64,000 nt of DNA. Source: Cyclobacterium salsum. GTDB taxonomy: Bacteria; Bacteroidota; Bacteroidia; Cytophagales; Cyclobacteriaceae. Every line of letters begins with the position of its first letter. Position 1 is the first letter of the stretch. A program made the translations under genes and the position numbers. Below the pieces are notes generated by a model. The model was not told the origin of the DNA. It saw only the letters and a list, made by a program, of their open reading frames with translations, and did not search any database. Positions 1 through 7,865 of this stretch are shown piece after piece. The stretch spans positions 1 through 64,000 of the forward strand of contig NZ_WNKG01000005.1 of the NCBI RefSeq assembly GCF_010119245.1. The letters run 5' to 3'.

Positions 1-25
1 GGAATCCAGCCTGGCTCAACACTCG

Positions 26-99
26 TCGGGGTGGCGGGATTTGAACCCACGACCCCTTGCACCCCATGCAAGTACGCTACCGGACTGCGCTACACCCCG
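26..99 (-). tRNA. tRNA-Pro (anticodon GGG)
   Basis: Read on the minus strand, the sequence folds as a complete cloverleaf of about 74 nt. The acceptor strands CGGGGTG and CACCCCG pair perfectly. The anticodon stem CTTGC/GCAAG encloses the seven-base loop ATGGGGT, which gives anticodon GGG (proline). The T arm has loop TTCAAAT. No CCA is encoded. A degenerate near-copy lies about 38 nt upstream in the direction of transcription. Any terminator would lie beyond the left edge of the window. Confidence 0.95.
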
Positions 100-135
100 A
101 GATCTATTAATTATTATTCATTATTTCAATTTCAA

Positions 136-203
136 ACCGGGATTTGAACCCACGACCCTCCTGACCTCAGTCAGGATACGCTACCGGACTGCGCTACAAC
201 CCG
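136..203 (-). pseudogene. Degenerate tRNA copy (tRNA-Pro-like pseudogene)
   Basis: The D arm and T loop are nearly identical to the neighbouring tRNA-Pro, and both copies are preceded by the same ATCT. The 5' acceptor strand CGGGTTG has no complement at the 3' end, where the sequence continues as TTTGAAA. The anticodon stem TCCTG/CAGGA encloses eight bases (ACTGAGGT) rather than seven. A functional aminoacylated tRNA is therefore unlikely. It could be a tandem duplicate that lost its 3' end, or the scar of an integration event. An automated tRNA finder might still score it. Confidence 0.7.
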
Positions 204-529
204 AGATTTGAAATGAAATTTCTCCAAGATTGAAGAAGAAGTGCTGTCTTAGACATTCCTTCCCTCAATGGATTGGCAAATTTATACTTTTTTCAGGTAA
301 AAAAAAGGCTTGTATTTAAAAAATCCCATAAAAGCAATGGCCAGCTGTTTCAAGAAGGTTAAAGCCCAGGCCAGCGTTTGCCAGCGTAAACTTTAAGTTG
401 CTGGTATTGAACCTATAGATTTACAGTAAATAAAATTTATGAAAAATCCAGGCGGCCTTATTTGGAAAAAAATATGTAACCTGTTATGTTTGCATCTCAA
501 TTAAGGAAATGCCCTTAAAAGACGATTAT

Positions 530-603
530 TCCTCCTTAGCTCAGTTGGTTAGAGCATCTGACTGTTAATCAGAGGGTCCTTGGTTCGAGCCCAAGAGGAG
601 GAG
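530..603 (+). tRNA. tRNA-Asn (anticodon GTT)
   Basis: The acceptor strands TCCTCCT and AGGAGGA pair perfectly. The anticodon stem TCTGA/TCAGA carries loop CTGTTAA, so the anticodon is GTT (asparagine). D and T arms are canonical. No CCA is encoded. A strong intrinsic terminator follows directly. Immediately downstream lie a 40-codon open frame and a decayed antitoxin gene, as often seen where mobile DNA has used a tRNA gene as a landing site. Confidence 0.97.
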
Positions 604-604
604 C

Positions 605-632
605 AAAAACCTGCCAATGGCAGGTTTTTTTT
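605..632 (+). terminator. Intrinsic terminator of tRNA-Asn
   Basis: AACCTGCC and GGCAGGTT form an 8-bp stem around AAT, followed by a run of T. It starts a few bases after the tRNA 3' end. Confidence 0.9.
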
Positions 633-640
633 ATTTATGC

Positions 641-763
641 ATGAATCAGCATTACGTAGAATCAGGCAAAAACCGTGCGGATGCCATAGTTATGGAGAAG
701 CAAATCAAAAACCCGGGCTTTGAGAAAGTAATAGCGAATACTCAGATGTTCCGAGAAAAGTAA
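641..763 (+). CDS. Short open frame or gene remnant, function unknown (40 codons)
   Basis: An ATG-started frame of 40 codons follows the tRNA-Asn terminator and stops at TAA 761-763, two bases before the convergent end of the brnA remnant. The product is hydrophilic and charged, with no signal or membrane segment, and I do not recognise it. Its amino acid composition looks like real protein (for example EKQIKNPGFEKV), so it may be a small gene or the 3' remainder of a larger one. No clear ribosome-binding site or promoter is visible after the terminator. Confidence 0.3.
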   Translation: MNQHYVESGKNRADAIVMEKQIKNPGFEKVIANTQMFREK

Positions 764-764
764 T

Positions 765-929
765 TCAATGGGCTTCTTTTAATTTGTCAGAAATGAAAAC
801 TTTGATCAGGCTTTGTCGGCTAATACCTAATTTTTGGGCAGCACGATCCAGTTTCTGAACCATCCATTCAGGGAAATCAACACTCACCCGACGGGCTTTT
901 AACCCAGGTTTCCTTGATTTTTTATCGAA
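765..929 (-). pseudogene. BrnA-type antitoxin gene remnant (C-terminal half only)
   Basis: The minus strand encodes roughly the last 50 residues of a protein nearly identical to the intact BrnA-like antitoxin at 5277-5516, including the shared KARRVSVDFPEWMVQ and LDRAAQKLG stretches and the end DKLKEAH. An in-frame stop lies upstream at 948-950 and there is no ATG start, so the N-terminal toxin-contacting half is missing. No BrnT sequence is visible on its upstream side. I read it as a decayed paralogous copy. The ribbon-helix-helix part survives, so a short product from a non-ATG start cannot be fully excluded. Confidence 0.75.
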
Positions 930-1231
930 AACAGAGGTCAGGCTTGTCTATCCATCAAGCATTATTTTACCCTATTTAACTGTTGCATTTCGCAACCCCA
1001 GACCAACCGTATGCGGACCCGCATTACGAATAGGAGAAAGGGATGCTATCTGACTTAACATGAAGCCAATGGGAAAGCAGGTCCCGGTAGAATTATCCGC
1101 CAATTTCAAGGGTGGTTTACTTTTTTTTATTCCGAAAATAGTACCTTGCCTTGTGCATAATAAATTCCTGGTTGGAATTTTTTTGGCGCGCTGTTTTGTA
1201 ACCAAACCAATACGTAACGAGCAAATTGAAA

Positions 1232-2815
1232 ATGGCCTTCAAATTAATTTTATTCGCATTGTTGGCGAGTATCTGCCTTCAATCCCCGGCACAGGTACTG
1301 GAGATCAAACCCTACCTGCAGGATGTAGAGCCAAATTCCGCGATAGTCATGTGGCAAACATCCGAGGGAGAAGAAAGTATCGTGGAATGGGGTACCAGTC
1401 CCAATCTCAGCGAAAAAGCTACCGGTACTTCTGAAGCGATCAATTATGACGAGGTACGGGTTCATACTGTCAAAATTACCGGGTTGGAACGGTTTACCGA
1501 ATACTATTACCGGGTGCGAACCGGAAATGCTCGTTCTGATATTTTTCAATTCAAAACGCCTCCCTTTTCTAGTGACGGAAAGGATTTTAAGCTGGTTGCC
1601 ATGAGCGACATGCAGTATGACCACAATCAACCCGACAAATTTAGCGAAGTGCTGAACGAAGGGGTTATCGGCTACCTTGAAAAAGAGTTTGGCGGATCCC
1701 TGCCTGATAACCTGGCCATGGTGCTGATACCGGGAGATCTGGTAGAAAATGGCGCTACATTTTTTCAGTGGAAAGACCACTTTTTTAACCCGGCAGAGAA
1801 ACTATTCGCGCAAGTGCCGGTATATCCTGTACCCGGAAACCATGAGCGCAATTCCGTCTACTACTTTAAGTATTTTAGTTTGCCTGAGAATGGGACGCCT
1901 GCCTATGCAGAACATTGGTGGTACAAAGATTACGGCAACACCCGGGTAATTGGTTTGGACTCAAACGATGGGTATAGGGATTTGCGGGAACAATTGGATT
2001 GGCTAAAACAACTATTAGCTGAGACAGAAAAAGATGATAAAATCGATTTCGTTTTTGCGCAATTGCATCATCCGTTTAAGTCTGAACTTTGGATTCCGGG
2101 CGAAGAAGACTTTACCGGGCGGATCGTTAAAGAATTGGAACAATTTTCAACCAAAACGGGAAAGCCCAGCATTCACTTTTTTGGCCATACGCACGGATAT
2201 TCCAGGGGGCAATCCAGGGACCACAAACACCTTTGGATCAATGTGGCCTCAGCAGGAGGCGCCATCGATAACTGGGGTGAATTTGAAGGCAGGGATTACG
2301 ATGAGTTTACCGTTACGCAAGATGAGTACGGATTTGTCATGGTGTCGATAGACGGCGACAGAAAAGACCCAAAATTCACCATAAAACGAATCAGCCGTGG
2401 CAATACCATGGAGCACCGGGAGAACGAATTGAGAGATAGCATTACCGTATGGAGAAAAGAACGCAAACCGAATACCCCCGAAGCCATCTCGCCAACGGGA
2501 TCAGGGGTTTCTATCAGGGGGACCGTGTTGAAAGCCGGGCAATTCAGTAGCGATTATTCGGGTACCTTTCATGCAGCCTCACATTGGCAAGTGTCAACAT
2601 CCATGGGTTTTGAAACATTGGAATTTGAGAGCTGGCAACAATACCAGAACTGGTATTACAAAGAAAATCGGCAAAAGGACGATGATTTAACGGATGAAAA
2701 AACGGAGCGGCTAGCTCCGAATACTACGTATTATTGGCGGGTTCGTTACCGCGATCAAAACCTGAATTGGAGTAGTTGGTCAGCCGTTCGGACGTTTCAG
2801 ACCGGTGACAAATGA
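1232..2815 (+). CDS. Secreted metallophosphoesterase, purple-acid-phosphatase-like
   Basis: The protein is about 527 residues with an N-terminal signal peptide ending near SPAQ. A fibronectin-III-like domain (roughly residues 25-110) is typical of purple acid phosphatases. A calcineurin-type metallophosphoesterase core follows, with the ordered metal-binding motifs MSDMQYD, GDLVE, GNHE, QLHHPF and GHTH. The last 100 residues form a second Fn3-like region (YYWRVRYRD). It is expected to act in the periplasm or outside the cell on phosphate esters; the substrate cannot be read from sequence. ATG 1232 is preferred; an in-frame TTG lies two codons upstream at 1226. No obvious operon partner: the next gene begins 75 bp later and encodes a lipoprotein. 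Confidence 0.85.
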   Translation: MAFKLILFALLASICLQSPAQVLEIKPYLQDVEPNSAIVMWQTSEGEESIVEWGTSPNLSEKATGTSEAINYDEVRVHTVKITGLERFTEYYYRVRTGNARSDIFQFKTPPFSSDGKDFKLVAMSDMQYDHNQPDKFSEVLNEGVIGYLEKEFGGSLPDNLAMVLIPGDLVENGATFFQWKDHFFNPAEKLFAQVPVYPVPGNHERNSVYYFKYFSLPENGTPAYAEHWWYKDYGNTRVIGLDSNDGYRDLREQLDWLKQLLAETEKDDKIDFVFAQLHHPFKSELWIPGEEDFTGRIVKELEQFSTKTGKPSIHFFGHTHGYSRGQSRDHKHLWINVASAGGAIDNWGEFEGRDYDEFTVTQDEYGFVMVSIDGDRKDPKFTIKRISRGNTMEHRENELRDSITVWRKERKPNTPEAISPTGSGVSIRGTVLKAGQFSSDYSGTFHAASHWQVSTSMGFETLEFESWQQYQNWYYKENRQKDDDLTDEKTERLAPNTTYYWRVRYRDQNLNWSSWSAVRTFQTGDK

Positions 2816-2890
2816 TAACTGACTCTTTGCTCAAGCGGCTAATGGATACGTTACTACCAGGTACATCCGGTGAATTAGCTACAGTAAAAA

Positions 2891-3481
2891 ATGAAGTGTA
2901 TGCGCAATCAACTAAAGAAAAGCAATATATGCTTATTGCTGATTTCCTTACTTCTCCTATCCTGCTCAGATGAAAAGCCCGATATAATACAGACTAAATC
3001 AGGATTGTTTGGCTCGTCTGATGGAAGGTTTCTTGCAAAATTCCCCAGGGAACCGAGTGTTAGAGTTCAAAAAACTATTTGGGGTGCGGAGACCATTGAA
3101 ACAGTGACTTTTAATACCTCTTTTGGGGACGAACATCATTATATAATCAGTTATGCTGACTTGCCGCAAGCGATAGTAGACTCATGGGAAGTAGAAGCTA
3201 TGTTCGATCAGTCGGTCAAGACCCTGGCGGCAACTTTCGGAAATTTTTCTGTTAATGAAAGGTCGGTTGAACAACTCCCGGGTTTTGAAAAATGCGTGAG
3301 TTATAAGCTATATCCTGCTACTAGAGGTGCAAACGCTATGGTATCCATCCGTTTGGCAAAAAAGGATTTACGGATTTATACGGTTGCTTTTGCCGCATTG
3401 CGCCGAATCCCGGAAAAATCAAAGATAAATGAATTCATGGAGAGCTTTAGGCTCTATGAGTCGAAAGAAGCAGCAAATTAA
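2891..3481 (+). CDS. Putative lipoprotein of unknown function
   Basis: This is a 196-residue protein with a positively charged start, a hydrophobic segment and a lipobox (LLLSC) near residue 25, so it is probably a lipoprotein. The mature part is about 170 residues, with no motif I recognise. Its pattern (KFPREPSV, then a block resembling LPGFEKCVSYKL) suggests a compact alpha/beta domain. The first ATG is at 2891; a second in-frame ATG three codons later would also leave a complete signal. It follows the phosphoesterase gene on the same strand, but nothing in the sequence ties their functions. Confidence 0.65.
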   Translation: MKCMRNQLKKSNICLLLISLLLLSCSDEKPDIIQTKSGLFGSSDGRFLAKFPREPSVRVQKTIWGAETIETVTFNTSFGDEHHYIISYADLPQAIVDSWEVEAMFDQSVKTLAATFGNFSVNERSVEQLPGFEKCVSYKLYPATRGANAMVSIRLAKKDLRIYTVAFAALRRIPEKSKINEFMESFRLYESKEAAN

Positions 3482-3651
3482 ACTGAATAGAGAAAAAATA
3501 ATGTGCTAACAATGGGCAAAATCAAGCGGGAGCGACTACTAAACCGATTGGATTAGGTGTTCTGTAAAAGTATTTTTATGCGATAGAGATAGGCGGTAAA
3601 GCCCCGAATCTGTTTTTAACCGAAAAGGTACCGTTATTTTTCAATTCCTGC

Positions 3652-3815
3652 TACGCACCCATTTCTCCACCGCTTCCCGGTATGCCTCTCCGATAGAAAA
3701 TTCCTAATCCCCCCCCCCCAAAAAAAAAATAACCTGTTTTTGCGGACGACAGTAATTCCGGAAAGAGCTACCGCGTAGGATTGGTAGATGGATTTAAATT
3801 TATTCGGTGGGCATA
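3652..3815 (-). pseudogene. LytTR response regulator remnant (3' end)
   Basis: The minus strand matches the last ~53 codons of the intact LytTR regulator at 5971-6684, from PPNKF through SYAVAL and RKN to the EAYREAVEKW region. The reading frame is broken inside a homopolymer block, C11 followed by A10 on the plus strand at 3709-3729, after which the match continues in another frame. There is no receiver domain. It lies in the same orientation as the intact gene and, like the brnA remnant, preserves only the 3' part. Confidence 0.75.
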
Positions 3816-3854
3816 TTCACCTGAAGGTTTATTGTGTTGTTTGAAGGTTCAAAA

Positions 3855-4016
3855 TTATTTTTCGTAGGGTTTATTTCTATTCTTAAAGAACTCCATGGCA
3901 TAGACATTGCCCTTTTCAGGGCTAACAAACCAAAAATTGCTGCTACCTTGTCCAAAACAGTGAATATCACCTGCGGATAGGGGCCGATTGGTTCTCAAGG
4001 GTAACAATTTGGGATT
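3855..4016 (-). pseudogene. Possible decayed coding fragment, unidentified
   Basis: An open stretch of 53 codons on the minus strand, bounded by stops at both ends and with no start codon near its beginning, encodes a protein-like sequence containing GDIHCFGQGSSNFWFV and SPEKGNVYAMEFF. I could not assign a family. The composition and its location between other remnants suggest the tail of a lost gene rather than chance. It occupies most of the otherwise non-coding gap before the histidine kinase. Nothing else was recognised in 3482-4076 apart from the LytTR remnant. Confidence 0.35.
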
Positions 4017-4076
4017 TTAAGTAGACACTCAACTTTTTACAAGCACCTACCAGTAATTACGAACGAAAGAATAAGC

Positions 4077-5165
4077 ATGTCCACGAAAAAAATTAATGAG
4101 CTGATTAAATTAAACGATGAACTGGAAAATTACTTCAGGAATACCATCATCCCTCAACTCTTTGTGGATGCGGATCTGAGGCTGCGAAAATTTACACCGC
4201 CCGCCATGAAACAGTTTAATTTTTCCCAGGAGGATCTCGGAAAATCCCTGAATGATTTAAATGACAATATCCGCTACTCCACCATTGTTGAAAATGTGAC
4301 CATGGTCATTGACTCCGGCGAAATCTATGAGAAGGAGATTCAAACATCTGACTTCAATTGGTACCAGATGAATATTATACCTTACCTGGTTGATAAAACA
4401 AATAAGTCCAATGGGGTTATCATTACCTTCGTGGACATTACGGATCGGATCAAGGTATTAAAAGACCTGGAACGCCTTATCGCTACCCATGAAACGTTTA
4501 TTTATTCGGTCTCTCATGATCTGAAAGGCCCCCTTTCCAATATTGAAGGCCTTGTAAACAACTTGATCAAAAATACGGGGCCGTCTACGGAATGGAACGA
4601 GGAAGCCCTGGAGGACCATAAATTAACCAACTCCTTACTTTTGGAATCCATCGCTTCGATGCGGCATGTGATCAACGAACTCTCCGAAATCATTAAGATT
4701 GAAAGTAATTTTAAGGAAGAAGTGGAACTGGTTAAAATTGAAAGCCTTATCAATCAGGTTAAATTGGTTATCCGGGACGCTATCCATGAAAGCAAAGCCA
4801 TCATTCATGTAGATATCCAGGTACCAAAAATTAAATTTTCCAGAAAAAACCTTCGGAGCATTTTGTATAATCTTTTAAGCAATGCCATAAAATATCGCAT
4901 TCCGAATACACCTCCCATCATTCATTTAAAAATTGAAAAAGCCGAAGGATTCACCCATATCTCCGTTATTGATAATGGCAGGGGCATGGATGAAGCGAAA
5001 CAAAAGCTTATTTTCACTCCCTATACGCGACTTGTCAAAGATGTGGAAGGGACCGGCATAGGGTTGTATTTTGTCAAAAAGATCATTGAAAATGAAGGGG
5101 GAAGGATCACTTTTAAAAGCAGGCCGGGCGAAGGGTCGGAATTTAATATTTTCTTAAAAAACTGA
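4077..5165 (+). CDS. PAS-domain sensor histidine kinase
   Basis: The 362-residue protein has no transmembrane segment and is probably cytoplasmic. A PAS-like sensor domain covers about residues 15-125 (ending ITFVDITDRIKVL). The dimerisation/phosphoacceptor helix carries SHDLKGPLS with the conserved His near residue 147. The catalytic domain shows an N box (LLSNAIKY), G1 (DNGRGMDE), F box (FTPYTR) and G2 (GTGIGLYFVKK). These indicate an intact autokinase. No response regulator is adjacent on the same strand, so it is an orphan kinase whose partner is elsewhere. The PAS ligand is unknown. Confidence 0.88.
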   Translation: MSTKKINELIKLNDELENYFRNTIIPQLFVDADLRLRKFTPPAMKQFNFSQEDLGKSLNDLNDNIRYSTIVENVTMVIDSGEIYEKEIQTSDFNWYQMNIIPYLVDKTNKSNGVIITFVDITDRIKVLKDLERLIATHETFIYSVSHDLKGPLSNIEGLVNNLIKNTGPSTEWNEEALEDHKLTNSLLLESIASMRHVINELSEIIKIESNFKEEVELVKIESLINQVKLVIRDAIHESKAIIHVDIQVPKIKFSRKNLRSILYNLLSNAIKYRIPNTPPIIHLKIEKAEGFTHISVIDNGRGMDEAKQKLIFTPYTRLVKDVEGTGIGLYFVKKIIENEGGRITFKSRPGEGSEFNIFLKN

Positions 5166-5276
5166 GCTATTACTTCTATCGGATAGCTTACACCATAGCT
5201 GAAGATATGGTAAAACTTACCTGGCGGTGGCATAGGTTGTTTCGGTGATAAAACCATGCGGGTTTCTATTAAACCT

Positions 5277-5516
5277 TTAATGAGTTTCCTTTAATTTATC
5301 AGAAATAAAAACTTTAATCAAACTTTGCCGGGAAACACCTAATTTTTGGGCAGCACGATCCAGTTCCTGAACCATCCATTCGGGAAAGTCAACACTTACC
5401 CTCCGGGCTTTTAAACCAGGTTTGGATCGTTTATCTATTTGAAGGTAAGGAACTAAATTTTCCTGTCGTTCAAACTTTTCATCAAATTCAATAGCTATAA
5501 TAGATTTCTTTTTCAT
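5277..5516 (-). CDS. brnA: BrnA-type antitoxin (ribbon-helix-helix)
   Basis: The 79-residue protein has a C-terminal ribbon-helix-helix DNA-binding region (KARRVSVDFPEWMVQELDRA followed by LGVSRQSLIKVFI) and an N-terminal half matching the toxin-binding part of BrnA/CopG-type antitoxins. Its gene overlaps the 3' end of the brnT-like toxin gene upstream by 29 bp, the usual toxin-first order of BrnTA modules, which normally autoregulate their shared promoter. The toxin gene here is frameshifted, so this is an antitoxin without a full-length cognate toxin. The assignment rests on motif and gene order recalled for the family. Confidence 0.75.
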   Translation of the reverse strand: MKKKSIIAIEFDEKFERQENLVPYLQIDKRSKPGLKARRVSVDFPEWMVQELDRAAQKLGVSRQSLIKVFISDKLKETH

Positions 5517-5747
5517 TTCCTCTTGATTTTCTGACCGATATAATCCTTACAAATTCATTTCTATGAGTATATACGGCTGACCAGACACTTTTGTCTAATC
5601 GGGTAATAAGTAAAAAGCGTTTTTCATCTGTTGCCCGAGCTTCAATAAATATTCCATTTGGATCTTCCCAAAAATTTTAGTTTGTTTCAAATCAATTCCA
5701 TGTTTGATTTTATTGGACGCGCTTTTTTTAGGGTCGAATTCGAACAT
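5488..5747 (-). pseudogene. brnT: BrnT-type toxin gene, frameshifted
   Basis: From ATG at 5747 the frame reads MFEFDPKKSASNKIKHGID, the typical start of BrnT RNase toxins. After about 27 codons the frame is lost in a T-rich run near 5668-5676. Shifting by one base restores WEDPNG, ARATDEKRFLLITRLD, WSAVYTHR and VRIISVRKSRGNE, characteristic of the rest of BrnT, ending in TGA inside brnA. A single missing T explains it. Read as written, the product would stop after roughly 51 codons. It could be real inactivation or a homopolymer error in the assembly. Confidence 0.78.
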
Positions 5748-5970
5748 AATATACTTAAACTGAAATTTAATTAATTTTCACTATAAAATTAATTAAAAAA
5801 ACACACAAAGAGGGGCAAGGTAACGACATCCGTTTGCTTGGCTCTGATTTTTGGCAATCTACTGTCAGTTAGGTGAATCAGGCCAATCAATGGTACTTTT
5901 TTACCTGTAGTTGTCAGTAGATCCTACCTCAAAAGAGGGTGTTTTCTTTGGGGGGTTCCAGCATGCCCCG

Positions 5971-6684
5971 CTAACCACCGCTCCGCATCCACTTTTCCAC
6001 CGCCTCCCGGTATGCCTCTCCAATAGAAAACTCCTGATCTCCCAAAAAAAGACTGTTTTTGCGGATGGCGGTAATTTCAGCCAAGGCTACCGCATAGGAT
6101 TTATGGATACGGAGAAATTTATTCGGAGGTAAAATCGACTCCAGTTCCTTAAAACGCATGCGTACCAGCAGCGGCTGCTCCTGGCCTTTTAAATGAAATT
6201 TGATATAGTCTCCATAGCCTTTCATCCACAGGATATCATCAAATCTTATTTTTAGTTGACTGTAATCCACATTCGCAAAAAAATGGTCCGGAGCATTTTT
6301 ATCGGCTGCTACGGGTTTTGCCGCCTTCCATTCATGGCGTTCCCGGGCCCGGTGGCAGGCTTTGATAAACCGCTCAAGGGATACGGGCTTTACCAGGTAG
6401 TCCACTACATCCAGGTCAAAACTGTCTACGGCATATTGGTTATAGGCGGTAATGAAAATCACCATGGGTTTCTGCTGAAGGCTGGAAACAAACTGAAATC
6501 CCGAAAGGCCGGGCATTTGAATGTCGGAAAATACCAGGTCCACGGGGTTTTTGCGCAAGGCTTCCATCGCCTCAAAAGCATCGCTACAAGCAGCTACCAG
6601 CTTTAAAAACGGCACCTTACTTATATTATCTTTAAGTAAGGCAAGGGCCAGGGGTTCATCATCTATTGCAATGCAATTTATCAT
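5971..6684 (-). CDS. LytTR-family response regulator
   Basis: The protein is 237 residues. The N-terminal receiver domain has acidic residues D8/D9, the phosphorylation site D54 in FSDIQMPG, and the conserved KPV near residue 101. A LytTR DNA-binding domain begins about residue 130 (FFANVDYSQLKIRFDDILW) and contains YGDYIKFHL and FLRIHKSYAV. The ATG overlaps the stop of the kinase gene by 4 bp, so the pair is translationally coupled. It belongs to the AgrA/LytR class, which usually binds imperfect direct repeats. A decayed 3' copy of this gene lies at 3652-3815. Confidence 0.9.
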   Translation of the reverse strand: MINCIAIDDEPLALALLKDNISKVPFLKLVAACSDAFEAMEALRKNPVDLVFSDIQMPGLSGFQFVSSLQQKPMVIFITAYNQYAVDSFDLDVVDYLVKPVSLERFIKACHRARERHEWKAAKPVAADKNAPDHFFANVDYSQLKIRFDDILWMKGYGDYIKFHLKGQEQPLLVRMRFKELESILPPNKFLRIHKSYAVALAEITAIRKNSLFLGDQEFSIGEAYREAVEKWMRSGG

Positions 6685-7721
6685 GGCGTTAGCGTTAGTT
6701 GTAAGGTAACGGTGTACCAGCCATCGGATTTATGGATACTAAGCTTTTGCTTGTCACCGTAAAGCAATTCCAGCCTTCTTTTCACATTGGCAAGGTCAAT
6801 TCCGGAGCCACCGTCCCGGGTATCTTCTGCCAGCGTGTATTTGTTTTTCACGGAAAATAGCAGGTCGTTACCGCTTGTGGTTAGGGAAATGTGAATGGCA
6901 GGATCGGGGATCAGCCCGGTACCGTGTTTAAAAGCATTCTCCACAAACGGTATCAGCAGCATGGGTTCAATGGCATGCCAGTCCTCACGGGGGTTCAAAT
7001 CGATGATCAGGCTTAACCGGTCCCCAATGCGTTGTTTCTGAAGGTCAATGTAGCCCTTCAGGTATTCGAGCTCACTTTTCAGGAGTACTTTTTCCTCGTC
7101 CGTTTCGTAAAACATGTACTTTACCAGTGAAGAAAGTTTTAGTAATGTTGGTTCCAGGGCCTCGCTTTTCATACGCGCCAGTGCTATCGTGTTGTTAAGT
7201 ACATTTAAAAAGAAATGAGGATTGATTTGAGAACGAAGAAAGGCCAGTTCGGTCTTCAGGTTTTCCCGTTGTTTTTCGCTGGCCACCAGGTCGGATTTAA
7301 TCTTGTCAGACACGGATTTAAAGGCAATCGCCGCCATCAGAATAAATAGAAACGGAATGCCATTGTAGAGCGCAGACCGGTAAAAAGAAAAAGATAAATC
7401 TGCCAAAAGCAGACTGAACAGCATCCGGTGGAAAAAAAGAATGATGCCAAACAACAGCAGTTGGGTCAGCAGGTACCCCGCAAATTTTTGCTTATACAGG
7501 AGGGTTGGGATCAGCAGTCTTGTGTTTAAATAGAACAGGATGACCCAAAAGAAATTGGTAAGGGTATTCAAATAAAGAAAATCAGTCTCATGGGCCGGTC
7601 TGGGCCCCCTGCCGCCATAACCCTGATCCAAAATGATGGGCAGCAAGAAAAAAATAGACCAGGTCAGCACATGTAGAATGGTGGACTGGTATTTTTGAAT
7701 CAAAGTAAAAGCGGGTCTCAT
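6681..7721 (-). CDS. LytS/YehU-family sensor histidine kinase
   Basis: About 346 residues from ATG 7721. This start is chosen because the longer frame from 7826 would begin inside the terminator of the preceding gene. The N-terminal half has four hydrophobic segments. The histidine-kinase domain (His_kinase family) carries LRSQINPHFFLNVLNNTIAL with the phosphoacceptor His. An ATPase domain follows, with FVENAFKHG and a glycine-rich GGSGIDLANVKRRL segment. It overlaps the LytTR regulator by 4 bp and forms a two-component system with it. The signal is unknown. Confidence 0.9.
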   Translation of the reverse strand: MRPAFTLIQKYQSTILHVLTWSIFFLLPIILDQGYGGRGPRPAHETDFLYLNTLTNFFWVILFYLNTRLLIPTLLYKQKFAGYLLTQLLLFGIILFFHRMLFSLLLADLSFSFYRSALYNGIPFLFILMAAIAFKSVSDKIKSDLVASEKQRENLKTELAFLRSQINPHFFLNVLNNTIALARMKSEALEPTLLKLSSLVKYMFYETDEEKVLLKSELEYLKGYIDLQKQRIGDRLSLIIDLNPREDWHAIEPMLLIPFVENAFKHGTGLIPDPAIHISLTTSGNDLLFSVKNKYTLAEDTRDGGSGIDLANVKRRLELLYGDKQKLSIHKSDGWYTVTLQLTLTP

Positions 7722-7804
7722 TCTATCCGTTGTTTTTATAAATATAAGCAATAGTATTTGAACCCTTTTTAAGCCCCTCACCGTCGGTGGACTACCCGGG
7801 CAAA

Positions 7805-7838
7805 AAAAAGAAACCGATTGGTTCACCGGTTTCTTTTA
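7805..7838 (-). terminator. Intrinsic terminator after the secreted-protein gene
   Basis: Minus-strand GAAACCG pairs with CGGTTTC, preceded by AAAA and followed by eight T. It is the intrinsic terminator of the gene ending at 7866 and separates it from the kinase gene downstream. Confidence 0.85.
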
Positions 7839-7865
7839 CCAAATCAGGTGATGCCTGGCTGGGAA

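Noticed and set aside
985-1050. Short GC-rich inverted repeat (ATGCG/CGCAT) considered as a group II intron or IS end
   Set aside because: The surrounding sequence lacks the domain V pattern of group II introns, and no transposase or reverse transcriptase is nearby.
972-1205. Minus-strand open frame of 77 codons between the brnA remnant and the phosphoesterase gene
   Set aside because: No family resemblance, no ribosome-binding site, and it overlaps the upstream region of a convincing gene. A plus-strand frame over the same stretch is equally unconvincing.
6681-7826. Longer start for the LytS-family kinase at 7826
   Set aside because: The extra 35 codons lie in the terminator of the preceding gene and add a low-complexity, non-family N-terminus; ATG 7721 begins at the first membrane segment.
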